Counted from the first letter of the stretch, positions 1 to 8,887 are shown. The stretch: DNA of 64,000 bases from Sphingobium vermicomposti (GCF_011762025.1 NZ_JAASQR010000001.1:744001-808000), one strand, 5' to 3'. The notes: a model not told the origin generated them from the letters alone. Numbers and translations are program-made.

Positions 1-809
1 GAACGCATGATGCGCCGCCCCCCGGATTCCGACATGCCGCGCCAGTTGCGGAAGCTTTCTGATATCAGGCGATGGGTGGGAATGGTCGTGATCGTCTTGT
101 CGAAATTCTGGATCTTCACGGTGTGCAGCGCGATGTCGATGACGTCGCCATTGGCATCAAGCTGCGGCATTTCGATCCAGTCGCCCACGCGCACCATGTC
201 GTTCGACCCGATCTGCACGGAAGCCACCAGTGACAGGATCGTATCCTTGAACACCAGCATCAAAACCGCAGCCATCGCGCCCAGGCCGGACAGCAGCAGC
301 AGGGGCGACTGGTCCATCAATGCCGCGATCATCAGGATGGTGGCGGTGGCATAGACCATCAGTTTCGCCACCTGCACATAGCCCTTGATCGGCCGGTTCG
401 CGGCATGGGGACGGCGCTGATACAGGTCATTGAACAGGGCCAGCAGCCCGCTGACCGCAATGGCCATCGTCAGGATGATGAAGGCCGCGCACAGGCTCTG
501 GACGAACGATACCAGCCCCGCGGGCAGATGCGGCACGGCAGCGATGCCCTGCTGAATGACCAGCGCGGGCACGATGTTCGACAGCCGCGCGACGATCGCG
601 CCTATATGCTGCGCCTCTATGTGAAAAGGCAGGTGGCGCAGCAACCGCAACAACACGCGCAGCACGATGCGTTTGGTGATCCAGTTCGCGATCCAGGAAA
701 ACAGGCCCAGCAGCAGCAGCGCCAGCCCGCTCTGCATCCACGGCTCACGCACATAGCCTTGGACCAGCGTGTCCAGACTGTCATTGGCGATGGGAAGATG
801 GGTGATCAA
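1..809 (-). CDS. Mechanosensitive ion channel, YbdG/MscM type (partial, 3' end outside window)
   Basis: About 269 N-terminal codons are present and the frame is open to the window edge. The translation has several hydrophobic helices, then a pore-lining glycine/alanine-rich helix (LLLLSGLGAMAAVLMLVFKD) and the MscS beta domain beginning at VQIGSNDMVRVGDWIEMP. The segment FDKTITTIPTHRLISESF and the following NWRGM are typical of the YbdG (MscM) branch rather than MscS itself. Such channels sit in the inner membrane and release small solutes when membrane tension rises on hypo-osmotic shock. The best start is TTG at 809, whose last two bases are the first two of the upstream TGA stop (TTGA overlap), so it should be translationally coupled to the ProP-type gene. 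It is the last visible gene of the ectoine island, so a role as the release valve for accumulated (hydroxy)ectoine is a reasonable inference. Confidence 0.85.
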   Translation of the reverse strand, partial: MITHLPIANDSLDTLVQGYVREPWMQSGLALLLLGLFSWIANWITKRIVLRVLLRLLRHLPFHIEAQHIGAIVARLSNIVPALVIQQGIAAVPHLPAGLVSFVQSLCAAFIILTMAIAVSGLLALFNDLYQRRPHAANRPIKGYVQVAKLMVYATATILMIAALMDQSPLLLLSGLGAMAAVLMLVFKDTILSLVASVQIGSNDMVRVGDWIEMPQLDANGDVIDIALHTVKIQNFDKTITTIPTHRLISESFRNWRGMSESGGRRIMR

Positions 810-2149
810 GCGTGCGCCTCCTGCGCGAATGGGTCGCCCTGCAGGGACTTGCCTGCCGTTTCCGGCATAAAGCGCAGCGCGAAAAGGCCGACGATGCACG
901 CGATCATCATCGTGAATGCGGGCATCAATTCATTGCCGGTCAGGGTGATGAGGCCGCTGTTGACCGCTGGCGCGGTGCCGCCAAAAATCGACGTCGACAC
1001 ATTATAGGCAATGGCAAAACCGGCGAAGCGCACCTGCGTCGGGAACAAGGCGGGAAAGGTCGCCGATATGGTCGCCAGCTGCGGAACATACAGCAGTCCC
1101 AGTAGGGCAAAGCCGACGATGGCGCCGATCAGCCCCGTGCCCATCAGCAGATAGAGCGGCACCGCCCCGATCAGCAGCCCGATCAGCGAGACGCGCCACA
1201 TCGGCCGCCGCCCCACCCGGTCCGACAATTTGCCCGCAAACGGCAGGAAAGCCATCATGAACAACATGCCGATGATCGGGACGATCAGCGCTTCGTCCGG
1301 CGAAAGGCCGATGCGCCGCTGGAGGTAGGTCGGCATGTAACTGAGCAGCGTATAGTTGACGACATTGAGCGCCACGACCAGCCCACCGACGACCAGCATG
1401 GGCCGTCTGTAGCGCCGCATCAGCAGGCTGAGGCCGGGGGTAGGCGCGGTGCTTTCGCGGCTTGCATGTTCGCGGAAGATCGGCGTGTCCTCCATCTTGG
1501 ACCGCAGATACATGCCCACCAGCCCCATCGGTCCGGCAATCAGAAAGGGGACGCGCCATCCCCACTGGTGCATCGCCTCTTCACCCAGCGTCAGGGAAAA
1601 TCCCAGCATCAGCGATGCACCCAGCGAAAAGCCCGCCAGCGTCCCGAACTCCAGGAAGCTGCCGAAAAAGCCCCGCCGGTCGTCGGGTGCATATTCCGCC
1701 ATGAACGTCGCGGCACCGCCATATTCGCCGCCGGTGGAAAAGCCCTGCACCATGCGCAGGATGATCAGCAGCGCGGGTGCCCACATGCCGATGCTGGCAT
1801 GACTGGGGATCAGCCCCACGCACAGCGTCGCGCCCGCCATCAGCAATATGGTCAGCGCCAGCACCGACTTCCTGCCCAGCCTGTCCCCCAACGGACCCCA
1901 GAACAGCCCACCCAGAGGCCTGACCAGAAAGGAAATGGCAAAGGTCGCCAGCGCGAACAGCACCGCTTCGTCCGTATCTCCGGGAAAGAGCGCAGCTGAA
2001 ATATAGGTGACGCCATAGGCGTAGATGCCATAGTCGAACCATTCGGTCGCATTGCCCATGGCCGACGCGGCAATCGCCCGGCGCATGGTGACGGCGTCCG
2101 CCGCCTGCGCGTCAGGCAAGGGTGGAAGGGTGGCCGAAGTTGCGGTCAT
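806..2149 (-). CDS. MFS compatible-solute symporter, ProP/MHS family
   Basis: 447 residues with twelve predicted membrane segments. Metabolite:H+ symporter (MHS) signatures are clear: GNATEWFDYGIYAYG in helix 1, RPLGGLFWGPLGDRLGRKSV between helices 2 and 3, and RMVQGFSTGGEYGGAATF in helix 4. ProP of E. coli takes up proline, glycine betaine and ectoine with protons when osmolarity rises. The C terminus ends shortly after the last helix, so the long regulatory coiled coil of E. coli ProP is absent; osmosensing, if present, must work differently. The ATG overlaps the stop of the YcaD-type gene by four bases and the stop overlaps the channel start. Position in the ect operon supports uptake or recapture of (hydroxy)ectoine, but substrate is inferred. 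Confidence 0.85.
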   Translation of the reverse strand: MTATSATLPPLPDAQAADAVTMRRAIAASAMGNATEWFDYGIYAYGVTYISAALFPGDTDEAVLFALATFAISFLVRPLGGLFWGPLGDRLGRKSVLALTILLMAGATLCVGLIPSHASIGMWAPALLIILRMVQGFSTGGEYGGAATFMAEYAPDDRRGFFGSFLEFGTLAGFSLGASLMLGFSLTLGEEAMHQWGWRVPFLIAGPMGLVGMYLRSKMEDTPIFREHASRESTAPTPGLSLLMRRYRRPMLVVGGLVVALNVVNYTLLSYMPTYLQRRIGLSPDEALIVPIIGMLFMMAFLPFAGKLSDRVGRRPMWRVSLIGLLIGAVPLYLLMGTGLIGAIVGFALLGLLYVPQLATISATFPALFPTQVRFAGFAIAYNVSTSIFGGTAPAVNSGLITLTGNELMPAFTMMIACIVGLFALRFMPETAGKSLQGDPFAQEAHA

Positions 2150-3396
2150 CTCATTTGTCCTGCGATGGGTTCGTCATCCGAAACATTGGGGTCGAGCAGC
2201 GATGCCATGGGCGTCGTGCGCGGCATGATCTGAAAATCCTGCTGCTCGGCGGACGGGACGGGATCGGAGGCCCTCTGACGCCACAGGCCCAGCAACAGCG
2301 CGAGGCCAGCGCAGATCGCGATGAACAGGAACAGCCCGCCCGTGCCCGCGACGGTCATGAAGCCAGCGGCGCAGACCGGACCGAATGCCGCGCCAACGGA
2401 GTAAAGCAGCACCAGCCTTCCGCTGGCCGTCACGCGTTCCGATTCCAGCAACCGGTCGTTGCAATGGGCGACACACAGGGGATAGAGCGCGAAGCTGAGA
2501 CCGCCGAACAATGCGCCCAGCGCCAACAGGCCGAATCCGCCCGATGCTGTCAGCGCCAGAGCGAGGCTGACCAGCGCGACGACAGCGAAACTGATGATGA
2601 TGACGACCCGCCGGTCATAACGGTCGGACAGTCGGCCCAGCGGCCATTGCAGCGCTACGCCGCCCAGAATGACGATCATCATGAACCGCGCGGTTTCCGC
2701 CAGTTCCAGCCCCAGCCGCCGGACGTGCACCGCGGCCAGACCATAAAAGGCCCCCAGCATCAGCCCGGTGGCGAGAGCGCCAATGGTGCCGAGGGGCGAA
2801 GCCGCCAGCAGCGACCGGATCGAAAAGGCGCTCGCTTCGACCGGGGCGGGCGCTGAACTGCGAGTGAGACAGAGCGGGATGATCGCGAGCGAAATCAGGA
2901 TGGATGCAATCTGGAAAGGGACAGCCGGATAAGCACCTGCCGCGCCCAGCAGCAGTTGGCCCACGGCCTGTCCCGAATAGAGAGCGACCATATAGGCCGC
3001 CAACACGCTGCCCCTCATGTGCGGCTCTGCACGGTCGTTCAGCCAGCTTTCCAGGCAGACGAACACACCGGCGACACAGACACCATCGATCAGCCGCAGC
3101 ATCGACCAGAATAAAGGGTGCGCCAGCAATGCGTAGGCCAGGGTGCTCGCCGACAGAAGCGCCACGAAGGCGGCAAAGGCGCGGATATGCCCGACCTGCC
3201 GCACCACGCCGCCAGCCCGCAGCGACCCCAGCACCAAACCGCCGAAATAGGCGGTCGCGACCATGCCGATCGCCATGGTGCCGCTGCCCGCGCGCTCCAG
3301 CCGAAGACTGATGAGCGTCGCCAGAAATCCGCTTCCACTCATCAGCATGAATATGGACAGCAGCAGGCTGCGGACAGGCTGGATCGCCAGGAACAT
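2146..3396 (-). CDS. MFS transporter, YcaD-like
   Basis: 416 residues, twelve predicted transmembrane helices, no signal peptide. The N-terminal half (SGSGFLATLISLRLERAG, GLVLGSLRAGGVVRQVGHIR, CLESWLNDRA) resembles the YcaD family of uncharacterised MFS permeases; the LESWLN segment is a good marker. Substrate is unknown. It lies 20 bases after ask_ect and overlaps the ProP-type gene by ATGA, so it appears to be a normal member of the ectoine transcription unit rather than a bystander. A role in export or exchange of ectoine or of a precursor is a guess from context only. Confidence 0.8.
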   Translation of the reverse strand: MFLAIQPVRSLLLSIFMLMSGSGFLATLISLRLERAGSGTMAIGMVATAYFGGLVLGSLRAGGVVRQVGHIRAFAAFVALLSASTLAYALLAHPLFWSMLRLIDGVCVAGVFVCLESWLNDRAEPHMRGSVLAAYMVALYSGQAVGQLLLGAAGAYPAVPFQIASILISLAIIPLCLTRSSAPAPVEASAFSIRSLLAASPLGTIGALATGLMLGAFYGLAAVHVRRLGLELAETARFMMIVILGGVALQWPLGRLSDRYDRRVVIIISFAVVALVSLALALTASGGFGLLALGALFGGLSFALYPLCVAHCNDRLLESERVTASGRLVLLYSVGAAFGPVCAAGFMTVAGTGGLFLFIAICAGLALLLGLWRQRASDPVPSAEQQDFQIMPRTTPMASLLDPNVSDDEPIAGQMR

Positions 3397-3416
3397 GGGT
3401 GCAGGCAGCGTCGGCG

Positions 3417-4859
3417 TCAGGCCGCGCGCCGTCCCTCCAGCACAGGCGCACCTTCTTCCACCAGCGCCCGATGCAGCGCCTGCACGGCGGTATCGAACTG
3501 GGCGGCATGGACCACGAACTGGACGTCCACATTGCGGATCTGATGTTGCATCGCGACCACTTCGACATCTGCCGCGGCCAGCGCCTGAAGCGCGTCAGGC
3601 ACCAATCCCGGCCTGGATATATCGCTGCCGATGACGGAAACGATGGCCACTGGCTGCGTCGATATCGCCGCGTCCTGATAGCGCGCCTGCAGGTCCGCTA
3701 TCACCCTTTTCATCGTCGTCGGGTCGGTCGCCAGATAATGGGTGATGGTATTGGCGTTGGACGATTTGCTGACGATCCAGGCATCATGCCGGGCCAGCGC
3801 GTCCAATATCGCCGCATCATATCCCTTCACGCCCACCATATCCTGTTCAAAGAACTGGAGCGCCTGGGCGTGGCGGATGCCGGTGACGATCTCGACGCGC
3901 GGGCTTTCCGACACATAGTCGCCGCAGATCAGTGTGCCGCCATCCTCCCGGTCGAACGTATTGCGGACGCGCAGCGGGATGTTCGTCTGGCGCAGACCCC
4001 GGCCCGCGCCGGGGTGGATCGCCTCCATGCCCAGATTGGCCAACTGATCGGCGACATCATAATTGGTGCGACCGATCTTGCGCGCCTTGTCCGTGCCGAC
4101 CAGTTTCGGGTCGGCGCTCGACAGGTGGAACTCCTTGTGGATGATGGCTTCCCGCGCGCCAGTCAGCACAGCGATACGCGAAAATGTCATTTCCGAATAG
4201 CCACGCGCATAGCGTCGCACCATGCCCTCGCTGCACCCGGCATATCCGGTGACGATGGGCAGGCTGGTGGCAAGGTCGACGCCTGCAAAGGCTTGTTCGA
4301 TCCGTTCGTCCAGGCCGCGCATGTCCTGCTGGTCCCAAAGCGTCAGGTCGACGAAGCGCGCATTGACCCCACGGTCGCGCAACAGCAGCGCGGTGCTGTG
4401 GGCGCTATGCGCTTCCCCCAGCCCCGCCAGCAGTTCGCGCACGGTCATCAGCTGTTCCTTGACGCAAAAGCGCCCGTGGCTGCGCAGCCGCGCCAGATCT
4501 TCCAGGCAGGCCGCGACCGCGTCGATGCGCCGGTCGACAAAGGCGTCCGCTTCCTGAACGCTTTGCGGCCGCACGAATATCGCGGCGTTGCGTTCCTGCA
4601 TGGCGCGCCGGACATCTCCCATCGCCAGCCGCCATCCGTCCGCGCCATCATCCGCGACGAAGCGGGCATAGACACCGGAAACACCGCTTTTCTTGTGCTC
4701 CAGCAACAGGTCGGTCATCCCGGCATAGGCTGACACGACGAAGATGCGGTTATAAAGGTCCGCGCCCTTGCGGCCCGCGATCAGGACATTGTCGAACAAT
4801 GTCGCGGTCGCCGCCATGGATGTTCCGCCGATCTTCTCGACGCTGTGCGTGCCTGTCAT
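3417..4859 (-). CDS. ask_ect: Aspartate kinase specialised for ectoine synthesis (Ask_ect)
   Basis: 480 residues. It begins with HSVEKIGGTSMA, the aspartokinase substrate loop in the variant form found in Ask_ect, and has two ACT-type regulatory segments near the C terminus (around RVEIVTGIRHAQALQFFEQ and VAIVSVIGSDISRPGLVPDA). The enzyme phosphorylates aspartate, the first step towards aspartate semialdehyde, which EctB consumes. Ectoine-associated aspartokinases are usually less sensitive to lysine/threonine feedback, which lets flux run to ectoine under salt stress. The ATG overlaps the ectD stop by four bases, so it is coupled to the pathway. No cluster-encoded aspartate semialdehyde dehydrogenase is seen, so that step must come from elsewhere. 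Confidence 0.93.
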   Translation of the reverse strand: MTGTHSVEKIGGTSMAATATLFDNVLIAGRKGADLYNRIFVVSAYAGMTDLLLEHKKSGVSGVYARFVADDGADGWRLAMGDVRRAMQERNAAIFVRPQSVQEADAFVDRRIDAVAACLEDLARLRSHGRFCVKEQLMTVRELLAGLGEAHSAHSTALLLRDRGVNARFVDLTLWDQQDMRGLDERIEQAFAGVDLATSLPIVTGYAGCSEGMVRRYARGYSEMTFSRIAVLTGAREAIIHKEFHLSSADPKLVGTDKARKIGRTNYDVADQLANLGMEAIHPGAGRGLRQTNIPLRVRNTFDREDGGTLICGDYVSESPRVEIVTGIRHAQALQFFEQDMVGVKGYDAAILDALARHDAWIVSKSSNANTITHYLATDPTTMKRVIADLQARYQDAAISTQPVAIVSVIGSDISRPGLVPDALQALAAADVEVVAMQHQIRNVDVQFVVHAAQFDTAVQALHRALVEEGAPVLEGRRAA

Positions 4860-5776
4860 GCCAGCACCTCCGCCATCAGCGGCCCGGCCTGCGGCACGAC
4901 CGTTTCAGCCTGCGCGCGCGCGGCGATGAAATCGGGCCTTGGCTTGTCGACGCCGAACGGAGCCACCAGCCGGTTGCTGACGGCGTTATACACCAGAAAA
5001 GCGTTGGCGCGCGGGAACGGGGTGATGTTCCCGTTCGACCCGTGCATGGCGTTGCAGTCGAAAATCACGACAGCGCCCGGTTTCCCGGTCGGCGCGACGA
5101 TGCCATGCCGGTCGGCCAGCTCCGCCAGGCTGTCTTCGTCCGGCACGCCATATTCCTGGCGCTTGAGCGACATGCGATAATGGTCTTCCGGCGTCTCCCC
5201 AACACAGGTCAGGAAGGTGCGGTGCGATCCGGGGATCAGCATCAGCGGCCCGTTATTCGGCGTGTTTTCAGCCAGCAGCACCGACATGGACAGCGCCCGC
5301 ATCCGGGGCATGCCGTCTTCGACATGCCAGGTTTCGAAATCGCTGTGCCAGTAAAATTCCTTGCCCTGGAATCCGGGCTTATAGTTGAGCCGCGACTGGT
5401 GGATATACACATCGTCACCCAACAGAAAGCGCGCGACATTGGCCAACCGCTCGTCGGCGGCCAGCCGGGCGATGACCGGACTTTGCGCGTGGATGCGAAA
5501 GATCGACCGGATTTCCCGGCCATCCGGCTCGCTGATGACCGTTTCGGCCTCCAGCGCATCGGGATCGGCCAGTAGCTTGCCTGCCTCCCTTTGCAGGAAA
5601 GTGACTTCCTCTTCGGAAAACAGGTCGTCCAGAACCAGATAGCCATCGCGATCGAACATCGCGGCCTGATCCTGCGTGATGGGTGCGTCATTGGTCCAGT
5701 CGCTGTGAACGACAGGGTCCAGACGCGGCAACATTTCCGCCTGAACGGATTGGCGGGACGGGTAGATGTCTTGCAA
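4856..5776 (-). CDS. ectD: Ectoine 5-hydroxylase
   Basis: Non-haem Fe(II)/2-oxoglutarate dioxygenase that converts ectoine to 5-hydroxyectoine. The iron ligands are visible as HSD in FYWHSDFETWHVEDG and the distal histidine in FDCNAMHGSNGNITPF, with the arginine of FPRANAF binding 2-oxoglutarate. The start chosen here is TTG at 5776, giving LQDIYPSRQ (read as MQDIYPSRQ), which matches the usual EctD N terminus and sits behind an AGGGGGA Shine-Dalgarno. An alternative TTG at 5806 overlaps the ectC stop (TTGA) and would add ten residues not typical of the family. Length of 306 residues is normal. Its presence means the product is a mixture of ectoine and hydroxyectoine, which is linked to heat and desiccation tolerance. 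Confidence 0.93.
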   Translation of the reverse strand: MQDIYPSRQSVQAEMLPRLDPVVHSDWTNDAPITQDQAAMFDRDGYLVLDDLFSEEEVTFLQREAGKLLADPDALEAETVISEPDGREIRSIFRIHAQSPVIARLAADERLANVARFLLGDDVYIHQSRLNYKPGFQGKEFYWHSDFETWHVEDGMPRMRALSMSVLLAENTPNNGPLMLIPGSHRTFLTCVGETPEDHYRMSLKRQEYGVPDEDSLAELADRHGIVAPTGKPGAVVIFDCNAMHGSNGNITPFPRANAFLVYNAVSNRLVAPFGVDKPRPDFIAARAQAETVVPQAGPLMAEVLA

Positions 5777-5802
5777 GGGACTTCCCCCTTTCTGGTTTAG
5801 GG

Positions 5803-6216
5803 TCAACTTACGGGCGCAGGCTCGCGCGCCATGTCGGCAGCCGCCGGATAGGCCCCGTTTTCGTCATGCACTTCCCGACCCGTCACGGGCGGGTTGAACA
5901 CGCACGCGGTCAATATGTCGGTTTCCGGCCGCACCACATGCTTGTCATGGGCGTTGAGCGCATACATCACCCCGGACGCGAGCCGGTGGGTGACGCCTGT
6001 CCCCAGATCCTCGATCGTGCCCGTTCCTTTCAGGACCAGCACTGCTTCCAGATGGTTCTGATAGTGCATGTGGATCTCTTCGCCCGCATACATGGTGGTG
6101 ACATGGAAGGAAAAACCCATGTCGTCATCCTTCAGCAGAAGACGGGCGCTTTCCCATTGTTCGGTGCGGACATTCTGGTCCGACTTGCGGATTGCCTGAA
6201 GCTTGCGAACGATCAT
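5803..6216 (-). CDS. ectC: L-ectoine synthase
   Basis: 137 residues, the normal EctC length. A cupin-type protein that closes the ring of N-gamma-acetyl-diaminobutyrate to give ectoine, the last step of the core pathway. The cupin metal/substrate region is seen in [21 protein letters not shown] and the second motif around [16 protein letters not shown]; the N terminus [16 protein letters not shown] is characteristic. It starts 13 bases after the ectB stop and its own stop lies 26 bases before the preferred ectD start. The N-terminal and motif conservation makes the call firm. Confidence 0.96.
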   Translation of the reverse strand: MIVRKLQAIRKSDQNVRTEQWESARLLLKDDDMGFSFHVTTMYAGEEIHMHYQNHLEAVLVLKGTGTIEDLGTGVTHRLASGVMYALNAHDKHVVRPETDILTACVFNPPVTGREVHDENGAYPAAADMAREPAPVS

Positions 6217-6229
6217 GACTGTCTCCTTT

Positions 6230-7537
6230 TTACTCGGCGGCCACGCCGATGGGCGCGGACAACGCTTCGCGAATGCTGCGTTCCACTATGTCGAGCCCGG
6301 CTGACAGCAGGGCGTCGTCGATGATGAGCGGGGCGAGCACCTTGACGATTTCGTCATGCGCGCCGCTGGTTTCGATGATGACACCGCGATCGAAGCAGGC
6401 GGCGGTGACCGTGGCGGCGGTTTCGCCAGATCCCAGGTCGATGCCGCGCATCATGCCCCGACCACGGGTGGACAACCCAAATTCGACCGCGATCGCGTCC
6501 AGCCGCCGCTCCAGCAACGCGGCGCGGCGGTCGATATCCTCCTGAAAGCGGCCATCGCTCCAGAAGTGACGGAACGCCGCCGTCGCGGTGACAAAGGCGT
6601 GGTTATTGCCCCGGAATGTGCCGTTATGTTCGCCCGGCGACCATTGATCGAGCTCGGGACGAAACAGCGTCAGGGCAAAGGGCAGGCCCATGCCCGACAA
6701 TGACTTCGCCATCGTGACGATGTCAGGCGTAAAGCCCATGCCTTCGAAGCTGAAAAAGCCACCCGTCCGGCCGCATCCGGCCTGGATATCATCGACGATC
6801 ATCAGCGCGCCGTGGCGCTTGGCAATATCGGCGATCTTGCGCAGCCATTCAGGCGACGCGACATTCAGCCCACCTTCGCCCTGCACCGTTTCCACCAGGA
6901 TCGCGGCGGGCGCATCCAGACCGCTCGACGGGTCGGCCAGACGGCGTTCCAGCAGGTCCGCCGTGTCCACGTCGGGTCCGTGATAGCCGTCATAGGGTTC
7001 ATGCGCGACATGGTTCAACGGCACACCCGCGCCACCGCGCTTGGCGGCGTTGCCGGTGCAGGCCAGCGCGCCCAGCGTCATGCCGTGAAAACCATTGGTG
7101 AAGGCAATCACCATTTCCCGGCCCGTCACCTTGCGCGCCAGCTTGATCGCTGCTTCCACCGCGTTGGTGCCGGTCGGCCCGGTGAACATCGCGCGGTAAT
7201 CCAGCCCCCGCGGCTTCAGGATCACCTGCTCCAGCGTGTTCAGGAAATCCGCCTTCGCATCGGTATGCAGGTCAAGGCCGTGGGTGATACCGTCACCCGC
7301 AATATAGTCCAGCAGCGCCTGTTTCAGCACCGGATGATTGTGACCATAGTTCAGCGTCGAACAGCCGGACAGGAAATCCAGATAGCGGCCACCCTGATTG
7401 TCGTGCATCCACACGCTTTCCGCCCTGGTGAACTGGCGGGGCATGGACCGGGTATAGCTGCGCACGACGGATTCGCGGCGCTCGTAAATGCTCGTGTCGG
7501 GTGCGTGGGACGTGGGCTTGGGACGGGTGAATATCAT
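6230..7537 (-). CDS. ectB: Diaminobutyrate-2-oxoglutarate transaminase
   Basis: 435 residues from the ATG at 7537, which is preceded by a strong GGAGGAACG Shine-Dalgarno. The reading frame is open further upstream (to 7990), but that part is the antisense-frame shadow of ectA and begins with no family similarity. PLP-dependent class III aminotransferase that turns aspartate semialdehyde and glutamate into L-2,4-diaminobutyrate. Landmarks: [35 protein letters not shown], the PLP aspartate in [15 protein letters not shown] and the Schiff-base lysine in [14 protein letters not shown]. Follows ectA after 32 bases and precedes ectC. Confidence 0.96.
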   Translation of the reverse strand: MIFTRPKPTSHAPDTSIYERRESVVRSYTRSMPRQFTRAESVWMHDNQGGRYLDFLSGCSTLNYGHNHPVLKQALLDYIAGDGITHGLDLHTDAKADFLNTLEQVILKPRGLDYRAMFTGPTGTNAVEAAIKLARKVTGREMVIAFTNGFHGMTLGALACTGNAAKRGGAGVPLNHVAHEPYDGYHGPDVDTADLLERRLADPSSGLDAPAAILVETVQGEGGLNVASPEWLRKIADIAKRHGALMIVDDIQAGCGRTGGFFSFEGMGFTPDIVTMAKSLSGMGLPFALTLFRPELDQWSPGEHNGTFRGNNHAFVTATAAFRHFWSDGRFQEDIDRRAALLERRLDAIAVEFGLSTRGRGMMRGIDLGSGETAATVTAACFDRGVIIETSGAHDEIVKVLAPLIIDDALLSAGLDIVERSIREALSAPIGVAAE

Positions 7538-7569
7538 CTCGTCGTTCCTCCTGTTGATAATTTGCGCCG

Positions 7570-8049
7570 TCAGCGGCGCAGCGGGCCGATGCATGCTTCC
7601 CACTCGGTGGCGTGGGCGCCGGCGAAATGGGCGTCGCGCTCGAACAGCGCGCGCCGGGAAAGTGATGCATTCCATCGGGCGGCCAGCCCTTCGAACAACG
7701 CCCATGATGGCTTGTTGTCGTCCGTGACGGTGGTGATCAGGTGCGTGACGCCGCCAGCCTCTGGCCGGTCGAGCAGCGTTTCGATCATGCGGCCAGCCAG
7801 CCCCACCCCCCGTGCAGCCGGGGACACCGCGACCTGCCAGACAAAGAAGCATTCCGGGCTGGACGGAGGGCGATAGCCCGAAACCCATCCGACAATATCC
7901 CCCTGCCGTTCGGCAACGATGCAGAAGTCGGCAAAATGCGTGCACTGCAACAGGTTGCAATAGGCCGAATTCGGATCCAGCGGCGGACAAGCCGCGATCA
8001 GCCCGGTGATGGCGGGACCATCGGTGGCAGTCGGCCTGCGAAAAATCAT
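7570..8049 (-). CDS. ectA: L-2,4-diaminobutyrate N-gamma-acetyltransferase
   Basis: 159-residue GNAT acetyltransferase, first gene of the ectoine operon. It acetylates diaminobutyrate with acetyl-CoA. Family hallmarks are PPLDPNSAYCNLLQCTHFAD near residue 20, the strand VWQVAVSPAARGVGLAGRM containing the acetyl-CoA loop, and TTVTDDNKPSWALFEGLA. The start ATG at 8049 gives MIFRRPTATDG, which fits the short N terminus of sphingomonad EctA proteins. A promoter-like pair lies about 140-170 bases upstream in the gap to ectR. Confidence 0.95.
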   Translation of the reverse strand: MIFRRPTATDGPAITGLIAACPPLDPNSAYCNLLQCTHFADFCIVAERQGDIVGWVSGYRPPSSPECFFVWQVAVSPAARGVGLAGRMIETLLDRPEAGGVTHLITTVTDDNKPSWALFEGLAARWNASLSRRALFERDAHFAGAHATEWEACIGPLRR

Positions 8050-8189
8050 ATCGCCACTAGGGCCGGGGAGGGGATGCGAAAAAGAAGACCGTGGCAGCCC
8101 CCGCGCCGCGCCGGATATTCGATCAAAGATTGTTAATCTCCCGAATTATATTTTCAGGCAGGACGATGTCTCCTGCGATGATGCGGCGC

Positions 8190-8219
8190 TTTATATGCTG
8201 ATTTTGACTCAGTTTTCAA
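8190..8219 (-). promoter_or_regulatory. Candidate sigma-70 type promoter of ectA
   Basis: On the minus strand TTGAAA (8219-8214) and TATAAA (8195-8190) are separated by 18 bases, close to the housekeeping consensus. Expected transcription start is near 8183, giving a leader of about 135 bases before ectA. An imperfect dyad, CTCAG at 8208-8212 and CTGAG at 8222-8226 with nine bases between, straddles the -35 element and could be a regulator contact. Seen in sequence only; no mapped start. Confidence 0.5.
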
Positions 8220-8241
8220 CCCTGAGCTGCCAAAACCAATC

Positions 8242-8274
8242 CTTCGGCTACCGAAGCATCTGGGAAAGATGCTT
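8242..8274. promoter_or_regulatory. Overlapping inverted repeats between ectA and ectR (candidate EctR operator)
   Basis: Two perfect inverted repeats overlap: CTTCGG-CTA-CCGAAG at 8242-8256 and AAGCATCT-GGGAA-AGATGCTT at 8254-8274. The second is 21 bp, the usual size of a MarR-family operator, and is directly followed by TATTAT (8275-8280), a plausible -10 box for ectR. Binding there would repress ectR itself and, by position, could influence ectA. EctR1 of methylotrophs is known to bind a dyad at the ect promoter, but the base sequence here is different, so the assignment is inference. Confidence 0.5.
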
Positions 8275-8330
8275 TATTATTCGAAGGAAACGGACTGGCG
8301 CAGCGCTCTGCATTTCTCTATCAATTGACT

Positions 8331-8819
8331 ATGGATTCAGAGTTCGCCCCGCTCACGCTTCGCGCCCTTCGCCGCGTTCTGCGCGCGACGGAAATCGGCA
8401 GCCGCCAGCTTGCCGCCGCCACGGGCCTCACCCCATCGCAATTGCTGGTGCTCCGGGAAATCGCCGCTAGGGAAGCGGCCACGCCCAGCGCCATCGCCAA
8501 CGCCCTGCAATTCAGCCAGGCGACGATTACCACCATTGTCGACCGGCTACAGGAATTGGGCTTTGTCCATCGGCAGCGCAGCGACCGGGACAAGCGACAG
8601 TTTATCCTGACAGTCGAATCCGCTGGTCAGATGGCATTGGCGGGCGCTCCCGATCCGGTGCAGACGACCTTTACCGCGCGCTTCGTTCGCCTGCCGCAAT
8701 GGGAACAGGCGATGATCCTGGCGGCGGTCGAGCGCCTTGCCATGCTGATGGATGCCCAACATATCGACGCCGCGCCCCTGCTGGACAGCGGCCTGATCGA
8801 CCGGTCAGAGCCCGCCTGA
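8331..8819 (+). CDS. ectR: MarR-family regulator, EctR-like
   Basis: 162 residues from ATG 8331 (a TTG two codons upstream is also possible). Winged helix-turn-helix with recognition region ATPSAIANALQFSQATITTIVDRLQELGFV and the wing RQRSDRDKRQFIL, where the DxRxxxxxLT-type signature of MarR proteins is clear. Divergently placed from ectABCD, as EctR regulators are in many ectoine producers, where they repress ect transcription at low salt. Its own start is about 57 bases downstream of a 21-bp perfect inverted repeat, so autoregulation is likely. ClC follows 68 bases downstream on the same strand and may be cotranscribed. Confidence 0.82.
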   Translation: MDSEFAPLTLRALRRVLRATEIGSRQLAAATGLTPSQLLVLREIAAREAATPSAIANALQFSQATITTIVDRLQELGFVHRQRSDRDKRQFILTVESAGQMALAGAPDPVQTTFTARFVRLPQWEQAMILAAVERLAMLMDAQHIDAAPLLDSGLIDRSEPA

Positions 8820-8887
8820 GTGATGACCGCAGGATCACGGCGGACGCCAATGAACTTCACCCTCTCCCTTCGTGGGAAGAACGGCCA

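Noticed and set aside
7538-7990. Upstream extension of ectB
   Set aside because: The extra 151 codons run through ectA in another frame, carry no family similarity, and the ATG at 7537 has a strong Shine-Dalgarno.
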